A stretch of DNA of 64,000 bases from Hankyongella ginsenosidimutans (GTDB lineage: Bacteria > Pseudomonadota > Alphaproteobacteria > Sphingomonadales > Sphingomonadaceae), in contig NZ_CP039704.1 of assembly GCF_005144965.1 (NCBI RefSeq), positions 992,001 to 1,056,000 on the forward strand, written 5' to 3'. Shown here in pieces: positions 10,988 through 20,688 of the stretch. The notes under the pieces are model-generated. The model was given only the letters and a program-made list of their open reading frames with translations, was not told the DNA's origin and ran no database searches. Each line of letters starts with the position of its first letter. Positions within the stretch are counted from its first letter, which is position 1. The translations under genes were made by a program, and so were the position numbers.

Positions 10988-11162
10988 TAGGGTCAGGACT
11001 CATTAAGAATGAGGCTGTGGCGCTGGCGATTTTGGCGCGCAGGCAGGCGCGAGGGAGGCGAATATTGAACATATTCAACGACCGAGTAACAAACCTGCAC
11101 GCCAAAGCGCCGCGTCCTGCGGATGGCGGCACGATCCTCGTCGTTAATGGGTCCTGACCCTA
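10988..11162. mobile_element. MITE-like element, short copy (175 bp)
   Basis: Ends are TAGGGTCAGGACTCATTAA and GTTAATGGGTCCTGACCCTA, near-perfect terminal inverted repeats bounded by TA. It carries no open frame of note. It is the same element as 25347-25613 apart from point changes and the loss of about 90 central bases. The TA boundaries would suit mobilisation by an IS630/mariner-type transposase, which is inference since no transposase is in the window. Its right end supplies the TAG stop codon of the neighbouring methyltransferase gene. Confidence 0.8.
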
Positions 11163-12341
11163 ATCCAGCGCGTATGCTATGAACTTCAGGTAGGCCGTCT
11201 GCGGCAAAAACGGGTGCACCGGATGGTCCGGCCCGGCGCCGGCGGTATGGATGCGCCGCCCGGCACGCCCGGCGGCGCGCAGGCCCTGCACGGTTGCTTC
11301 GGCGAAGGCCTCGGGGAGCACGTTGTGGCTGCACGATGCCAGGCACAGGAAGCCGCCTTCCGCCACCCGGTCAGCGGCAAGCCGTGCCAGCTTCTCGTAA
11401 CCTTTCAGCGCCGCCGGCACATCCTTGCGGGATTTTGCGAACGCGGGCGGATCGGCGATGACCACATCGAACCGCCGGGTCTCCTGCTCCAGATAGGCGA
11501 ACCCCTCGGACGTTACAGTCTCGAGGCAATCGTTCAGACCGCTGAGGTCAGCCGCCGTCCGCACCAGGTCGAGCGCCGGGGCGGACCGGTCGACCAGAGT
11601 CACCCGCGCCGCGCCGGCCTTTGCAGCAGCCAGGCCGAACCCGCCAGCGTAGCAATAGGCATCAGGACGGATGCGCCTCGACTGAGCCGCGCGGCGAAGG
11701 CGCGGTTGTCGCGGTGGTCGTAGAACCAGCCGGTCTTCTGCCCGCCCAGGGGTCGATGGCGAAGCGGCACCCGTTCTCCTCGATGACCAAGGGCACCGGC
11801 AGCGCCATGCCGTGCAGCGCGGACAGCGGCTCCAGCCCCTCGCTGGCGCGCGCGGGGCCGTCGCTGGCGACGACGATCGAACGCGGCGCCATCAGGGCCT
11901 CCAGCGCCGCCCGAATATCCGGCAGCGCAGCGGTCATGCCGGCGGTGTTGGGCTGCACGACGAGGACATCGCCATGGCGATCGATCACCAGCCCGGGCAG
12001 GCTGTCCCTTCGGCGTGACAGAGCCGGTAATACGGTGCCTCAAACAGCCGGTCGCGCAGGCGCAGCGCGCGCGCCAACCGCTCTTCGAAATAACCGGCGT
12101 CGATCGTGCGATCGGTATTGCGGGTGAGCAGCCGCGCGGCGATCAGGCTGTGCGGGTTGAAGTGATACAGGCCGAGCAGGCGACCGTTCGGTTCCGCAAG
12201 GCGCACCACGCTGCCGGGCACGATCCGGCGCGCCTCCGCGTTCATCTGCAATTGGTTCGCATAAACCCAAGGGCGGCCGCGCACCGCTGCGGGCTTCACC
12301 GCGCTGTCGAGTACGAGTTTTGGTGTTTGGTCATTTTTCAT
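11160..12341 (-). CDS. rlmI: Class I rRNA methyltransferase, RlmI-like (PUA plus SAM domain)
   Basis: Predicted 23S rRNA cytosine-C5 methyltransferase. The first 80 residues are a PUA domain (GRPWVYANQLQ, PGSVVRLAEPNGRLLGLYHFNP). The linker has YYRLCHAEGTACPG and QKTGWFYDHRDNR, and the SAM domain shows RFDVVIADPPAFAKS, with the DPPAF active motif, and CLASCSHN. All are typical of the roughly 390-residue RlmI family. ATG 12341 starts MKNDQTPKLVL; an upstream ATG at 12380 would fall inside a repeat and is rejected. The frame changes near 11990, 11735 and 11615. The stop codon TAG (11160-11162) is made by the end of the MITE-like element inserted there. Exact target specificity cannot be told, so the symbol is by family. 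Confidence 0.85.
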
Positions 12342-12351
12342 AGTCAGGCCA

Positions 12352-12411
12352 TAGAGCCTGATCGACTGAGGTTGAAGCATGATTGCTGCAACCGATGCCG
12401 TGAACAGGCTC
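12352..12411. repeat. Intergenic palindrome, family A
   Basis: TAGAGCCTGATCGACTGAGG, then core TTGAAGCATGATTGCTGCAA, then CCGTGAACAGGCTC. It is 10 bases upstream of the rlmI-like start codon, so it is part of that gene's promoter or leader region. Confidence 0.78.
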
Positions 12412-12422
12412 CTTTCAACGAA

Positions 12423-12476
12423 TTAGACCATGATTCACGCTTCGGATCGATTCAATCTCAAACGATCATGGTCTAG
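12423..12476. repeat. Intergenic palindrome, family A variant
   Basis: TTAGACCATGATTCACGC at the left and AACGATCATGGTCTAG at the right form inverted ends. It is the reverse complement of the copy at 5421-5472 with few changes. It lies in the divergent gap between the rlmI-like gene and the asparagine-synthase-like gene. Confidence 0.75.
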
Positions 12477-12549
12477 GCGCGTAACGCAGATGTTTCAATT
12501 ACGCAGCCTGGCGGCTACATGCCGTGAGCAATAACGCCAGGGAGCAGGC

Positions 12550-14290
12550 ATGGGCGCATGGTTTATCTGTCGCAGTGGCGAACCGGCTGCGACATCCGCC
12601 AAGCTGGCGGCTGCGCGTGCCCAGTTCCGCCGTCACGGCCTGCCGGAGCCGGTGGATTTCGCAACGCCGACCCACCAGGGCTTCTTCAGCGGCCCGGTGC
12701 ACGCCGGGCTGCCGACCCATGTGCAGCGCGGCGGGGATTTCGTCGCGGTGGCGGGCACGCTGTTCTACAAAGGCCAGGGCGGCGAGGCGGCGCTGTTGCA
12801 GCTTCTGGACGATTTCACCTTTCCGTTCGAGCGCTGGAGCGACTGCATCGGCCAGTTCGCGCTGCTGGTTTGCAAAGACGGCGTGCTTCATGTCGCGACG
12901 GACTATTTTGCCGCCTTCCAGGTCTTCCACGATGCCGCGCGCGACATCGTCTCCACGTCGATGCTGGCGACCGTGGCCTGCCTGCCGCGGGTGCGCTTCT
13001 CGCCTCAGGGGTCTACGAGTTCGTGTTCAGCGCCTTTCCGATGGGCGACGAGACGGTATTCGAGGAGGTGAAGCGCCTTGGGCCGCACGAGCAGCTGCGC
13101 CTGGGGACCAGGTCAGCTTCGCCGCGACGCCCAAACACCTGCCGGATGCCTTTGACGACCGCCCGATCGAGTCAATGGTGCGCGAGCATGCGGACCGGGT
13201 GCTTGCGCTCGCCGGGGTCGCCGTCAAGCTCTACGGCGACAATATCCAGTGCCCACTGTCTGCCGGCTACGACTCCCGGATGGCGCTGGCGGCGTTGCGG
13301 GCACAGGGTCCAAACCCTATGTCTATGTCTACGGCTCCCGGGTGATCCGGACGTCGAGCTGGCCTGCGCCATCGGCAAGGGAGAAGGGTTCGCGGTCAAC
13401 CTGTTCCAGAAAAGCAGCTGGAAGATGATCACGCCCGCGGAATTTCCGGCTGTCGTCGCCGAGAATTTCGAGGAAACCGACGGTCTGGTGACCGACGGCG
13501 GCCTGTTCGACAACGGCGGCAACCGCCGCGCCAGGCTGGACCGGCAGGCCGGCGGCGCGCTGGCTGTCTCCGGCGGCTGCGGCGAAGTGTTCCGCAACTT
13601 CTTCTACCTGCCGGACGGCCGCTACACGACGCGGGACATCCTCTATGCGTTCTTCTCGCAGTTCGATGCGGCGGACTGCACAAGCGAGTTCGATCCGCAC
13701 CGCTACTACATGATCCTGTCAGCAAAGCTGAAAGCCGCGATCAGGACCACCAACGATACGCTGACCCGCCAGCAGGTGGAGAAAATATACCCGGCCTTTC
13801 GGTGCCGGCCGTTCTTCGGGCGGGAGATCAGCCTCGTTGGCCGTCACGGCGCCTATTTCATGCCGTTCCTCGAGACCGATCTGGTGCGAGCGGCCTTGCA
13901 AATTCCCCTGCGCTACAAGACGTTCGGGCAATTCCAGGCCAGATTGATTGCCGCCATCGACCCAAAACTCGCACGTTACATGTCAAGCTACGGCCATAGT
14001 TTCGATCAGCCGCCGGGGTGGAACATCGCCTGTCGGAGCTGAGCGGCATGGTGCGGCCACCCTGGATGCGTCGCCTCAGCCACCCTCTGAAGAACCGCCT
14101 GAATCTGACCACGGACGATCACGGCGGCCTGCTGTCCCCGGAATTCCTCGGTCGGGTCATCGACCTGAGCTATCCGGCCATGCGGCGCTATTTCCGCATG
14201 GATCGGCTGCGCGATCCAGGCATGCGGCGGCGGATCGCCAATCTCGAGTATCTTGCGACCTGGCTGGGCGCCAAACTGGCTACCCCTTGA
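12550..14290 (+). CDS. Asparagine-synthase-like ATP-pyrophosphatase protein lacking the amidotransferase cysteine
   Basis: About 575 residues. The N-terminal third looks like a class II glutamine amidotransferase fold (GDFVAVAGTLFYKG, DDFTFPFERWSDCIGQFALL), but it begins MGAWFICRSG and so lacks the Cys that must be residue 2. The second part carries an ATP-binding PP-loop, LSAGYDSRMALAALRAQG, in place of SGGxDS, and then asparagine-synthase-type helices. It may therefore amidate or adenylate an unknown acceptor with ammonia rather than glutamine, or act as a non-amidating synthetase-like protein. ATG 12550 is preceded by GGGAG. The frame changes near 13010, 13110, 13300-13345 and 14020; the sequence continues to TGA 14288. 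It is convergent with the histidine kinase, seven bases away. No operon partner is present. Confidence 0.72.
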
Positions 14291-14296
14291 GGCGCG

Positions 14297-15924
14297 CTAG
14301 ACCCCGACAAGTGCCGATCGCTTGTCGGGGTCAGACCGGCGGCCCTTGATCGAGGCGTCGAACGCTTCATTGATCGCCTCGACGATCTTGGCAACGATGA
14401 TCGGTTTCGAGAGATAGCGGAAGAAACCCGCGCTCAACCCACGCTCGATATGATGCGGCATCGCATTGGCGCTGAGCGCCAGAACCGGGGTCAGGGCGAA
14501 TTCCGGATCGCGCTTGATCTGCTGCAGAAGCGCGAAGCCGTTCTGGTCCGGTAGATTGATATCCAGAAGTACGACATCGGGCTTCTCGTTGCGCAGCGCT
14601 TCCAGCCCGCTCCGGCCGTCGTTCGCCTCGATCAGCGTGACGTTCTTGATGGTGGTGCAGATCGCACTGATGAGCTGGCGGTTCATGTAGTTGTCTTCGA
14701 CATAGAGCAGCTTGAAGTTCCGCGCCGCCACTTGAAACTCGGTTTCCTGCACGGTGTCCGCCTCTTCCTTATTGGGTTGATAGATCGGGAGTTCTACCCA
14801 GAATGTAGAACCCACGCCCTCCGTGCTGGTATAACCCAGTGACCCTCCCATAAGTTCCGCCAATTGCCGTGTCAGCGCCAAGCCTACGCCAGTCCCCTCT
14901 ATGGCCTTTTGCTCCGCACCCAGACGATTGAACGGTTGAAACAATTCCGATTGCCGATCCGCAGGTATACCGATGCCGGTATCGGTAACGCTGATCCGTA
15001 CCTTGTGCCCGGCAAGGACCTTGATTGAAAACAACACCGTGCCGTTCGGTCGATTATACTTGATGGCATTCGATCCAAGATTATAAAGGCATTGCGAAAT
15101 TCTGGTGGCATCGGCAAGTACGAGTGGAATATCATCATGGCATTCCGCAACATCGATCCCGATACCATATTGCAATGCCAGATGCGTTAGTGATGTATAC
15201 ACTGACTTTACGACATTAACGACGTCAACTTGTTCTACAGAAACCGTGAGTTTTCCGGTTTCTATTTTACTTAACTCCAGGACTTCATTGATAAGGCTGA
15301 GCAGATGGTTGCCACTGCTCAACAAGGACTGCACAAATTCTTTCTGTTCAGCATTCAGAGGACCGAAAAACTCCCCATCGAGAAGCTGGCCGAACCCGAG
15401 GATGCCGTTCATGGGCGTCCGCAGTTCATGGCTCATGATGGTCAGAAATTCCGACTTTGCCCGGTTGGCGCGTTCCGCCTCCTCCTTGGCATCGCGCAAC
15501 GCCTGCTCCGCTGCAAGGCGCGGCCGCAAATCGAAGAGTGTGGCGACAATCACGGAGCCGTCCTTGGTCTGGGAGCGGCGCAACTGGATATCGAGCGGAA
15601 TCATTTCCCTAATTTGTTCCGCCCGCTGACCTCACGCCCCGCGCCCATGGTGCGCGTGGTGTCATTGACGAGGTTGGCGGAGCTTCTGTAGCGCACATGA
15701 TCGCCGCGGAATTGCTCCGGCACCAGCAGCTCGACCAGCTGCCCGGTCAGCTCCTCTACCGTATAGCCGAAGAGCCGCTCGACGCTGCTGTTGGCGTAAA
15801 CGATCCTCCCCGACGTATCGACCGCCAGCAAACCATGGGCCGTCGCTTCGCCAAGCGTATCGAATGCAGCGACATAGCGGCTCTCACAGTGGCGAACGTC
15901 CTGCGCTGGGTTCTCGTCGGTCAC
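14297..15924 (-). CDS. PAS hybrid sensor histidine kinase with receiver domain
   Basis: Residues 20-115 form a PAS domain (HGLLAVDTSGRIVYANSSVE, LFGYTVEELTGQ). A HisKA domain follows with the phosphorylated His in SHELRTPMNGILGFGQLL, then an HATPase domain with NLGSNAIKY, DTGIGIPADRQ and GTGVGLALTRQL. A C-terminal receiver domain has the acceptor Asp in VVLLDINLPDQNG and the Lys in YLSKPII. There is no membrane segment, so it is a soluble sensor and phosphorelay protein. The frame changes once near 15610; reading GRNK then GEMIPLDIQLRR restores the PAS C-cap. The start is ATG 15924. The last codons and the TAG stop run into a strong hairpin at 14300-14332. No response regulator or phosphotransfer partner lies nearby. 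Confidence 0.92.
14300..14332. terminator. Strong hairpin between convergent genes
   Basis: GACCCCGACAAG (14300-14311) pairs perfectly with CTTGTCGGGGTC (14321-14332) over a 9-base loop. It stands between the asparagine-synthase-like gene and the histidine kinase and can fold in both transcripts. The arms also encode the last residues of the kinase. No T-run follows, so intrinsic termination is likely but not certain. Confidence 0.6.
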
Positions 15925-16128
15925 CTTGGCCCCCGTTTCTGGAGTTGATCTTTAGCCGTCCCTTTATCGTTAAAGGGCGGGTACGCCACTACGAGCACTA
16001 CGAGTATAGCAGTCTAATTAAAAGTTCCGTTAAGGTGACTGATTAACTGTCGCACGAAGTACGCAATTAAAACAAGCCGTCCGCCATTGCGTAGAAAGCG
16101 CGGATTTCCGATATGTAGGCAGGAAATG

Positions 16129-16742
16129 ATGGAGGCGAAATGCGATGGGGAAATCATCAAGGCAAGACAGGCGTTTATCATTATCGCCATGGCGCTGACC
16201 CTTTCAGGTTGCGGCATTAACGATGTTCCGACCAAGGGCGAGGCGGCGCGCAAGGCCTTCGCCGACCTGCAGGCGCAATATCAGCGGCGCGCGGATCTGA
16301 TTCCGAACCTCGTCGAGACGGTGAAGGGCTACGCCGCACAGGAAAAGGATGTCCTGGTCGGCGTGACCGAGGCGCGCGCCAAAGCGACCCAGGTCACCAT
16401 CGCCCCGGCGACCTGTCGGACCCAACCAAGCTCCAGCAGTTCCAGGAAGCGCAAAGCGGCCTCAGCAGCGCCCTCTCCCGTCTGCTGGTCACGGTCGAGC
16501 GCTACCCGGAGCTGAAATCCAACCAGAATTTCCTGGCCCTGCAGGACCAGCTTGAGGGAACGGAAAACCGCATCGCCATCGCGCGCGAGAATTACAACGA
16601 GTCGGTGCAGGGCTATAATCTGGAATTCAGCACAATCCCCGACAAATGGGTGACCGGCGCGTTCCACGGCGACGCCAAGCAGATGCAGATGTTCCAGGCG
16701 AGCAGCGCGGCGCAGGACGCCCCGAAAGTCAGCTTCAATTGA
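16129..16742 (+). CDS. LemA family lipoprotein
   Basis: About 200 residues. It opens with a short positively charged stretch and a hydrophobic segment ending in LTLSGCGIN, a lipobox with the acylated Cys. It then shows [21 protein letters not shown], the LemA signature, and the long helices [20 protein letters not shown] and YNESVQGYN. LemA proteins are four-helix membrane-anchored proteins of uncertain role, often placed with TPM-domain genes as here. ATG 16126 and 16129 are both possible; AGGA precedes them. The frame changes once near 16405. Its TGA stop (16740-16742) overlaps the TTG start of the next gene. Confidence 0.88.
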
Positions 16743-17473
16743 TCCGACTTCTGAACGCCGTCCTGCTGGCGCTGCTGCTGGCGGCTGCGCCGGCGCATGG
16801 CTTCACTCCGCCGGCGCTTACCGGCCGAGTCGTCGATGCCGCCGGCCTGCTGTCGCCGGACGAGGAAGCGCGGCTGACCGCCGAACTGGAAGCCCTGGAA
16901 GCGAAATCCGGCGATCAGGTGGTTGTCGTCACCCTGCCGTCGCTGGACGGGCAGGACATCGCATCTGTCGGCTACCTGCTCGGCAAGACCTGGCAGATCG
17001 GCCAGAAGCAGGTGGACAACGGCGCGCTGCTGATCGTCGCGCCGAACGACCGCAAGGTGCGCATCGAGGTCGGACGCGGCCTTGAGGGCCAGCTGACCGA
17101 CCTCATCAGCGGCTACATCATCCGCGAGTCGATCCTGCCGCGTTTTCGTGAAGGCGATTTTGCCGGCGGCATCGAGCGCGGGGTGCAGGACATCACCAGC
17201 GTGCTGCTGGGCGACGCCGCAGAATGGCAGAAGCGGGCCGCCAAGCGCCCGGAGCGCAGCGACGGCTCCAACGCAGCCGGCACAGCGCTGTTCATCCTGT
17301 TCCTGATCCTGTTTTTCATTCTGCGGGCCCGCTCCGGCCGGCAGGGGCTCTTGCCGCTGATCTGGACCATCGGGTCGAGCGGCTGGTCCGGCGGCGGGCG
17401 GGGCGGCTTTGGCGGTGGCTTCGGCGGTGGCGGCGGACGCTTCGGCGGTGGAGGTGCAAGTGGCGGCTGGTGA
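16739..17473 (+). CDS. TPM-domain membrane protein (YgcG type)
   Basis: 244 residues in one frame. A signal peptide (LLNAVLLALLLAAAPAHG) is followed by a TPM domain (VVDAAGLLSPDEEARLTAEL, GDQVVVVTLPSLDGQDI, NGALLIVAPNDRKVRIEVG). One membrane helix (ALFILFLILFFILRA) comes next, then a glycine-rich tail of GGFGGG repeats. The TPM domain faces the periplasm; related proteins are linked to photosystem repair in plants, but the bacterial role is unclear. The TTG start at 16739 overlaps the stop of lemA (TTGA), suggesting coupled translation. The 3' end overlaps the next TPM gene by 14 bases. Confidence 0.85.
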   Translation: MIRLLNAVLLALLLAAAPAHGFTPPALTGRVVDAAGLLSPDEEARLTAELEALEAKSGDQVVVVTLPSLDGQDIASVGYLLGKTWQIGQKQVDNGALLIVAPNDRKVRIEVGRGLEGQLTDLISGYIIRESILPRFREGDFAGGIERGVQDITSVLLGDAAEWQKRAAKRPERSDGSNAAGTALFILFLILFFILRARSGRQGLLPLIWTIGSSGWSGGGRGGFGGGFGGGGGRFGGGGASGGW

Positions 17474-18071
17474 GACCCTCAGCGCTGCCGACATCAGCCG
17501 CGTCAGCGCTGCTGTCGCACGCATCGAGACGCTGACCAGCGGCGAGATCGTCTGCATGGTTGCGCCGCGCGCGCTGGACCCGGAGCCATATGCCTGGGCG
17601 CTCTCCGGCATGCTGGCTCTGGCGACGCCCTGGGCGCTGCTGTGGCTCACGGCCTGGCCGCTGCTGGACATCCTGCTGGCGCAACTCGGCGTGCTGGCGC
17701 TCGGCATGGCGATAGTTCGCGTGCTTGGGCTGCGGGCGATCCCCGGCTCCCTGGTCAAACGCCGGGTGCGCGAAGAAGCGGAAGCGCGCTTTGTCCAGCA
17801 TGGCCTGGCAAATACCAGCGGTCGCACCGGCCTGTTGCTGTTCGTTGCGCTGGCCGAGCACCGGGTCGAGGTCGTGGTCGATACGGCGCTCGCGGACCCG
17901 GCGCTTCAGCCGGTGTGGGATACCATGGTGGCGACCGTGGTCGCGGCCATCCGTGAAGAGCGGCTGGCGGACGGCCTGATCGCGGCGGTCGACCAGGCGG
18001 CTGAGGCGCTGGCGCGCATCGCCCCGCCTCGCCCTGACGACCGCAACGAACTGCCGAACGTCATCGCCTGA
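17460..18071 (+). CDS. Second TPM-domain membrane protein
   Basis: About 203 residues. An N-terminal cytoplasmic helix ([23 protein letters not shown]) leads into two membrane helices ([18 protein letters not shown] and [17 protein letters not shown]). The C-terminal TPM-type half follows ([24 protein letters not shown]). I favour the GTG at 17460 because GGAGG lies five bases before it, inside the glycine-rich tail of the previous gene. With lemA and the first TPM gene it forms a three-gene operon with overlapping ends; this lemA-TPM-TPM set recurs in many proteobacteria. Confidence 0.82.
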   Translation: MAAGETLSAADISRVSAAVARIETLTSGEIVCMVAPRALDPEPYAWALSGMLALATPWALLWLTAWPLLDILLAQLGVLALGMAIVRVLGLRAIPGSLVKRRVREEAEARFVQHGLANTSGRTGLLLFVALAEHRVEVVVDTALADPALQPVWDTMVATVVAAIREERLADGLIAAVDQAAEALARIAPPRPDDRNELPNVIA

Positions 18072-18074
18072 CGG

Positions 18075-18377
18075 CTATTTCCGGTTCTGCACGACGCTCG
18101 CCGCCATGCGGTCCAGCTGTTCCTGCGATGCCGGCGTCTGGAACTGCGCGCGATAATCGTCATATGGCATGCCGTAGACCCATTCGCGGGCACCGGCTTT
18201 GTCCAGCGAAGCGCCAGTTTCCGCCGCAGCCTCCATCAGCCAGTCGGCCAGGCAGTTCCGGCAAAAGCCGCCGTGCCCCATCAGGTCGATGTTCTGCACG
18301 TCCGTACGGTGACGCAGGTGCTCAAGCAGGCGCCGAAAAGCCATGGATTCAAGGTGCTGGCGCTGTTCTTCCGTCAT
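18075..18377 (-). CDS. DUF1244 family protein
   Basis: 100 residues, in one frame. The signature [20 protein letters not shown] near residues 27-46, with its CRNC pair, is diagnostic of DUF1244, a small alphaproteobacterial and gammaproteobacterial family with no settled function. The start [10 protein letters not shown] is preceded by GGAAGCCAC. It converges on the TPM gene (three bases apart) and diverges from pyk. Such a protein is often next to pyk in alphaproteobacteria, which supports the call. Confidence 0.88.
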   Translation of the reverse strand: MTEEQRQHLESMAFRRLLEHLRHRTDVQNIDLMGHGGFCRNCLADWLMEAAAETGASLDKAGAREWVYGMPYDDYRAQFQTPASQEQLDRMAASVVQNRK

Positions 18378-18448
18378 GTGGCTTCCTTTGGTTAAGCCGG
18401 CGTGGTACGCCGGACACACTCGTTCTAAAAACCTTACATGGGGATCGC

Positions 18449-19888
18449 ATGTCCTTTCAGCCACGTCAGCGCAACACCCGGATCGTCGCCACGCTCGGCC
18501 CCGCCTCCAACACCAAGGAGATGGTAACCAAGCTGATCGAGGCGGGCGTGGACGTGTTCCGCATCAACATGTCGCACGGCTCACAGGCGGACAAGGGCCC
18601 TCATCGAGACGATCCGCGAGATCGAAAGCGAGGAACGCCGGCCGCTCACCATTCTCGCTGACCTGCAGGGCCCCAAGCTGCGGGTCGGCCAGTTCGCCGA
18701 TGGGCCGGTGCTGCTGGAAAATGGCGCAACCTTCGTGTTCGACGCCGACCCGACCCCCGGCGACGCGACCCGCGTCCACCTGCCGCATCCGGAGCTGTTT
18801 GCCGCGCTGGAAGTCGGGCAGCGGCTGATGATCGACGACGGCAAGGTCAAGGTCGAAGTCACGGAGGCGAGCGAGACCCGCCTGGTCACCCGCGTGCTGG
18901 TCGGCGGCAAGATCTCCAACAACAAAGGCGTGAACGTGCCGGATGCGGTGATCCCGCTGGCGGCGCTGACCGAAAAGACCACTCAGACCTTCAGTTCGCC
19001 CTGCAGCACAACGTGGACTGGATCGCGCTGTCCTTCGTGCAGCGCCCGGAGGATGTGGTTGAGGCCAAACGTCTGATCGATGGCCGCGCCGGGGTGCTTG
19101 CCAAGATCGAAAAGCCCTCAGCCCTGAAGGATATCGAGGCGATCCTCGATGTGTCGGACGCCGTGATGGTGGCGCGTGGCGACCTGGGCGTCGAATTACC
19201 GCCTGAGGAGGTGCCGGCAGCGCAGAAGCGCATCGTCGAGCAGGCCCGCGCCAAGGGCAAGATGGTCGTGGTCGCGACCCAGATGCTCGAGTCCATGATC
19301 CAGTCGCCGACGCCGACCCGCGCCGAAGTCTCGGACGTCGCCAACGCCATCTATGACGGTGCGGACGCGGTGATGCTGTCCGCGGAGTCGGCCGCCGGCG
19401 CTTTCCCGATCGAAGCGGTTGCGATGATGGACGCGATCGCCCGGCAGGTGGAAGCGGACCCCAGCTATTCCGCGCGCATGCACCTGACCCGCACGGACCC
19501 GGAGTCGACGGCTGCAGACGCACTGTCCCGCGCCGCCGCCCAGGTCGCGCAGACCGTGTCCGCCAAGCTTGTCTGCTGCTTCACGTCATCCGGCTCGACG
19601 GCGATCCGCGTCTCCCGCGAGCGCCCCGCGACCGCTATCCTGGTCCTGACGCCGGAGCTCAAGACCGCGCGCCGGCTCGGCATCGTCTGGGGCGTGCACT
19701 CGATCCACACGCGCGACGTCGTCGATTTCGAGGAGATGATCGCCAAATCGAAGCGGATGGCCCTGCGCTCGCAGCTGACCCAGGGCGGCGACCGTATCGT
19801 CGTGGTGGCCGGCTATCCGTTCGGCATCGCCGGCTCGACCAACACGCTGCACATCGCCAAACTGACCGGCGACGAACTCTACGCCTGA
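18449..19888 (+). CDS. pyk: Pyruvate kinase
   Basis: Last step of glycolysis: phosphoenolpyruvate plus ADP to pyruvate plus ATP. It starts [20 protein letters not shown] with the RINMSHG motif near residue 40, then [14 protein letters not shown] and AKIEKPSAL, whose Lys is catalytic. [11 protein letters not shown] and VATQMLESM follow, and then a C-terminal domain ending [18 protein letters not shown]. Total length is about 478 residues, as expected. The frame changes near 18590 and 19000, where the homology carries on in another frame. Transcribed alone; a repeat of family B begins four bases after the stop. Confidence 0.95.
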
Positions 19889-19891
19889 GAT

Positions 19892-20041
19892 TAGAGCGCA
19901 ATGACATTTGATGGAATCGTCATTGCGAGGAGCCGTAGGCGACGTGGCAATCCAGAGACTTTAACTTTGTTCGCTGGATCGCCGCGGCTGCAGGGCAGCC
20001 TCGCGATGACGCATGGATCAACGTAATGTCATCAGACTCTA
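19892..20041. repeat. Intergenic palindromic repeat, family B
   Basis: Begins TAGAGCGCAATGACATTTG and ends AATGTCATCAGACTCTA. Inside these ends a second inverted pair (GTCATTGCGAGGAGC and GCCTCGCGATGACG) encloses GTGGCAATCCA. The copy at 21982-22128 has the same plan. It is fused at its right end to a family C element: the joining CTCTAGAGC serves both. Confidence 0.8.
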
Positions 20042-20121
20042 GAGCGAAAATCGCTCTATGCTTTTGTTTTGCCGCGATTTCTTAATCGTCAGATGATGCC
20101 ATCTGACTGGAAATCGCTCTA
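20040..20121. repeat. Intergenic repeat, family C
   Basis: TAGAGCGAAAATCGCTCTATG at the left and GGAAATCGCTCTA at the right, around TTTTGTTTTGCCGCGATTTC and an AGATGATGCCATCT hairpin. The second copy is at about 45746-45848. The ends again begin TAGAGC. Confidence 0.75.
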
Positions 20122-20199
20122 AAACATGAAGGCCGCCGGCAATGTGCGGGCGGCCCAGAATGACGATCTGCAGGAAGACGACGGCGAAGCGCCGTCGGG

Positions 20200-20325
20200 T
20201 CAGCCCTGGCGTGCCTTGAAGCGACGCTGCGTCTTGTTGATGACGTAGGTGCGACCGCGGCGACGGATCACGCGGCAATCCCGGTGGCGGGCCTTCAGCG
20301 ATTTCAGCGAATTGCGAATCTTCAT
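20200..20325 (-). CDS. rpmJ: 50S ribosomal protein L36
   Basis: 41 residues: [18 protein letters not shown] then [19 protein letters not shown] and a short tail ending ARQG. This is the longer L36 form, of 41 residues, usual in alphaproteobacteria, with only one cysteine of the zinc set, so probably zinc-independent. It is a component of the large ribosomal subunit. The start ATG 20325 and the stop TGA 20200-20202 are clear. It stands alone, away from the main ribosomal operons, as is common for this form. A repeat of family E is inserted 20 bases upstream of the start, in its promoter region. Confidence 0.93.
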   Translation of the reverse strand: MKIRNSLKSLKARHRDCRVIRRRGRTYVINKTQRRFKARQG

Positions 20326-20688
20326 AACGAGTGTCCAAAGCGGTCTCGTGTCGCGGAATCGATGTTCGCCACACGATGATATCGGGTGGCCCAGCGAACT
20401 TCGATTCTATAAACGACACGACAAACCATGATTTGCTCGTGTCCTTTTCGAAGCTGAAATCCAACCGGACATTATATCGCGTGTAACGGATTTCAGATTC
20501 GGGACACGAGCTGCGAGGACGATGCCCTATGGAAATTCCCCGCAGGAGTCAAGCCGGAGACGCGGTTGCGGCGATTGTGTGCGTCGCCGTAATCAATATG
20601 GCGCATCCGCTCGACAAACCACCGCGCAAGGGCCACATTTACACATGATGCGCGGTATGCTTGAAGCGCGTCACACTCAGGGTACCCC
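20326..20688. other. Gap between rpmJ and the phosphatase gene
   Basis: The first half is the family E element. The remaining 180 bases (20511-20688) hold no gene I can support; they probably carry the promoter for the rightward phosphatase gene. Confidence 0.5.
20345..20510. mobile_element. Terminal-inverted-repeat element, family E, copy 1
   Basis: Ends are CTCGTGTCGCGGAATCGA and ATTCGGGACACGAG, imperfect inverted repeats. Read on the minus strand it aligns over about 165 bases with 44846-45009, sharing GGATTTCAGCTTCGAAAAG and ATATCATCGTGTGGCGAAC. No coding capacity is seen. It lies between rpmJ and the phosphatase gene. Confidence 0.78.
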
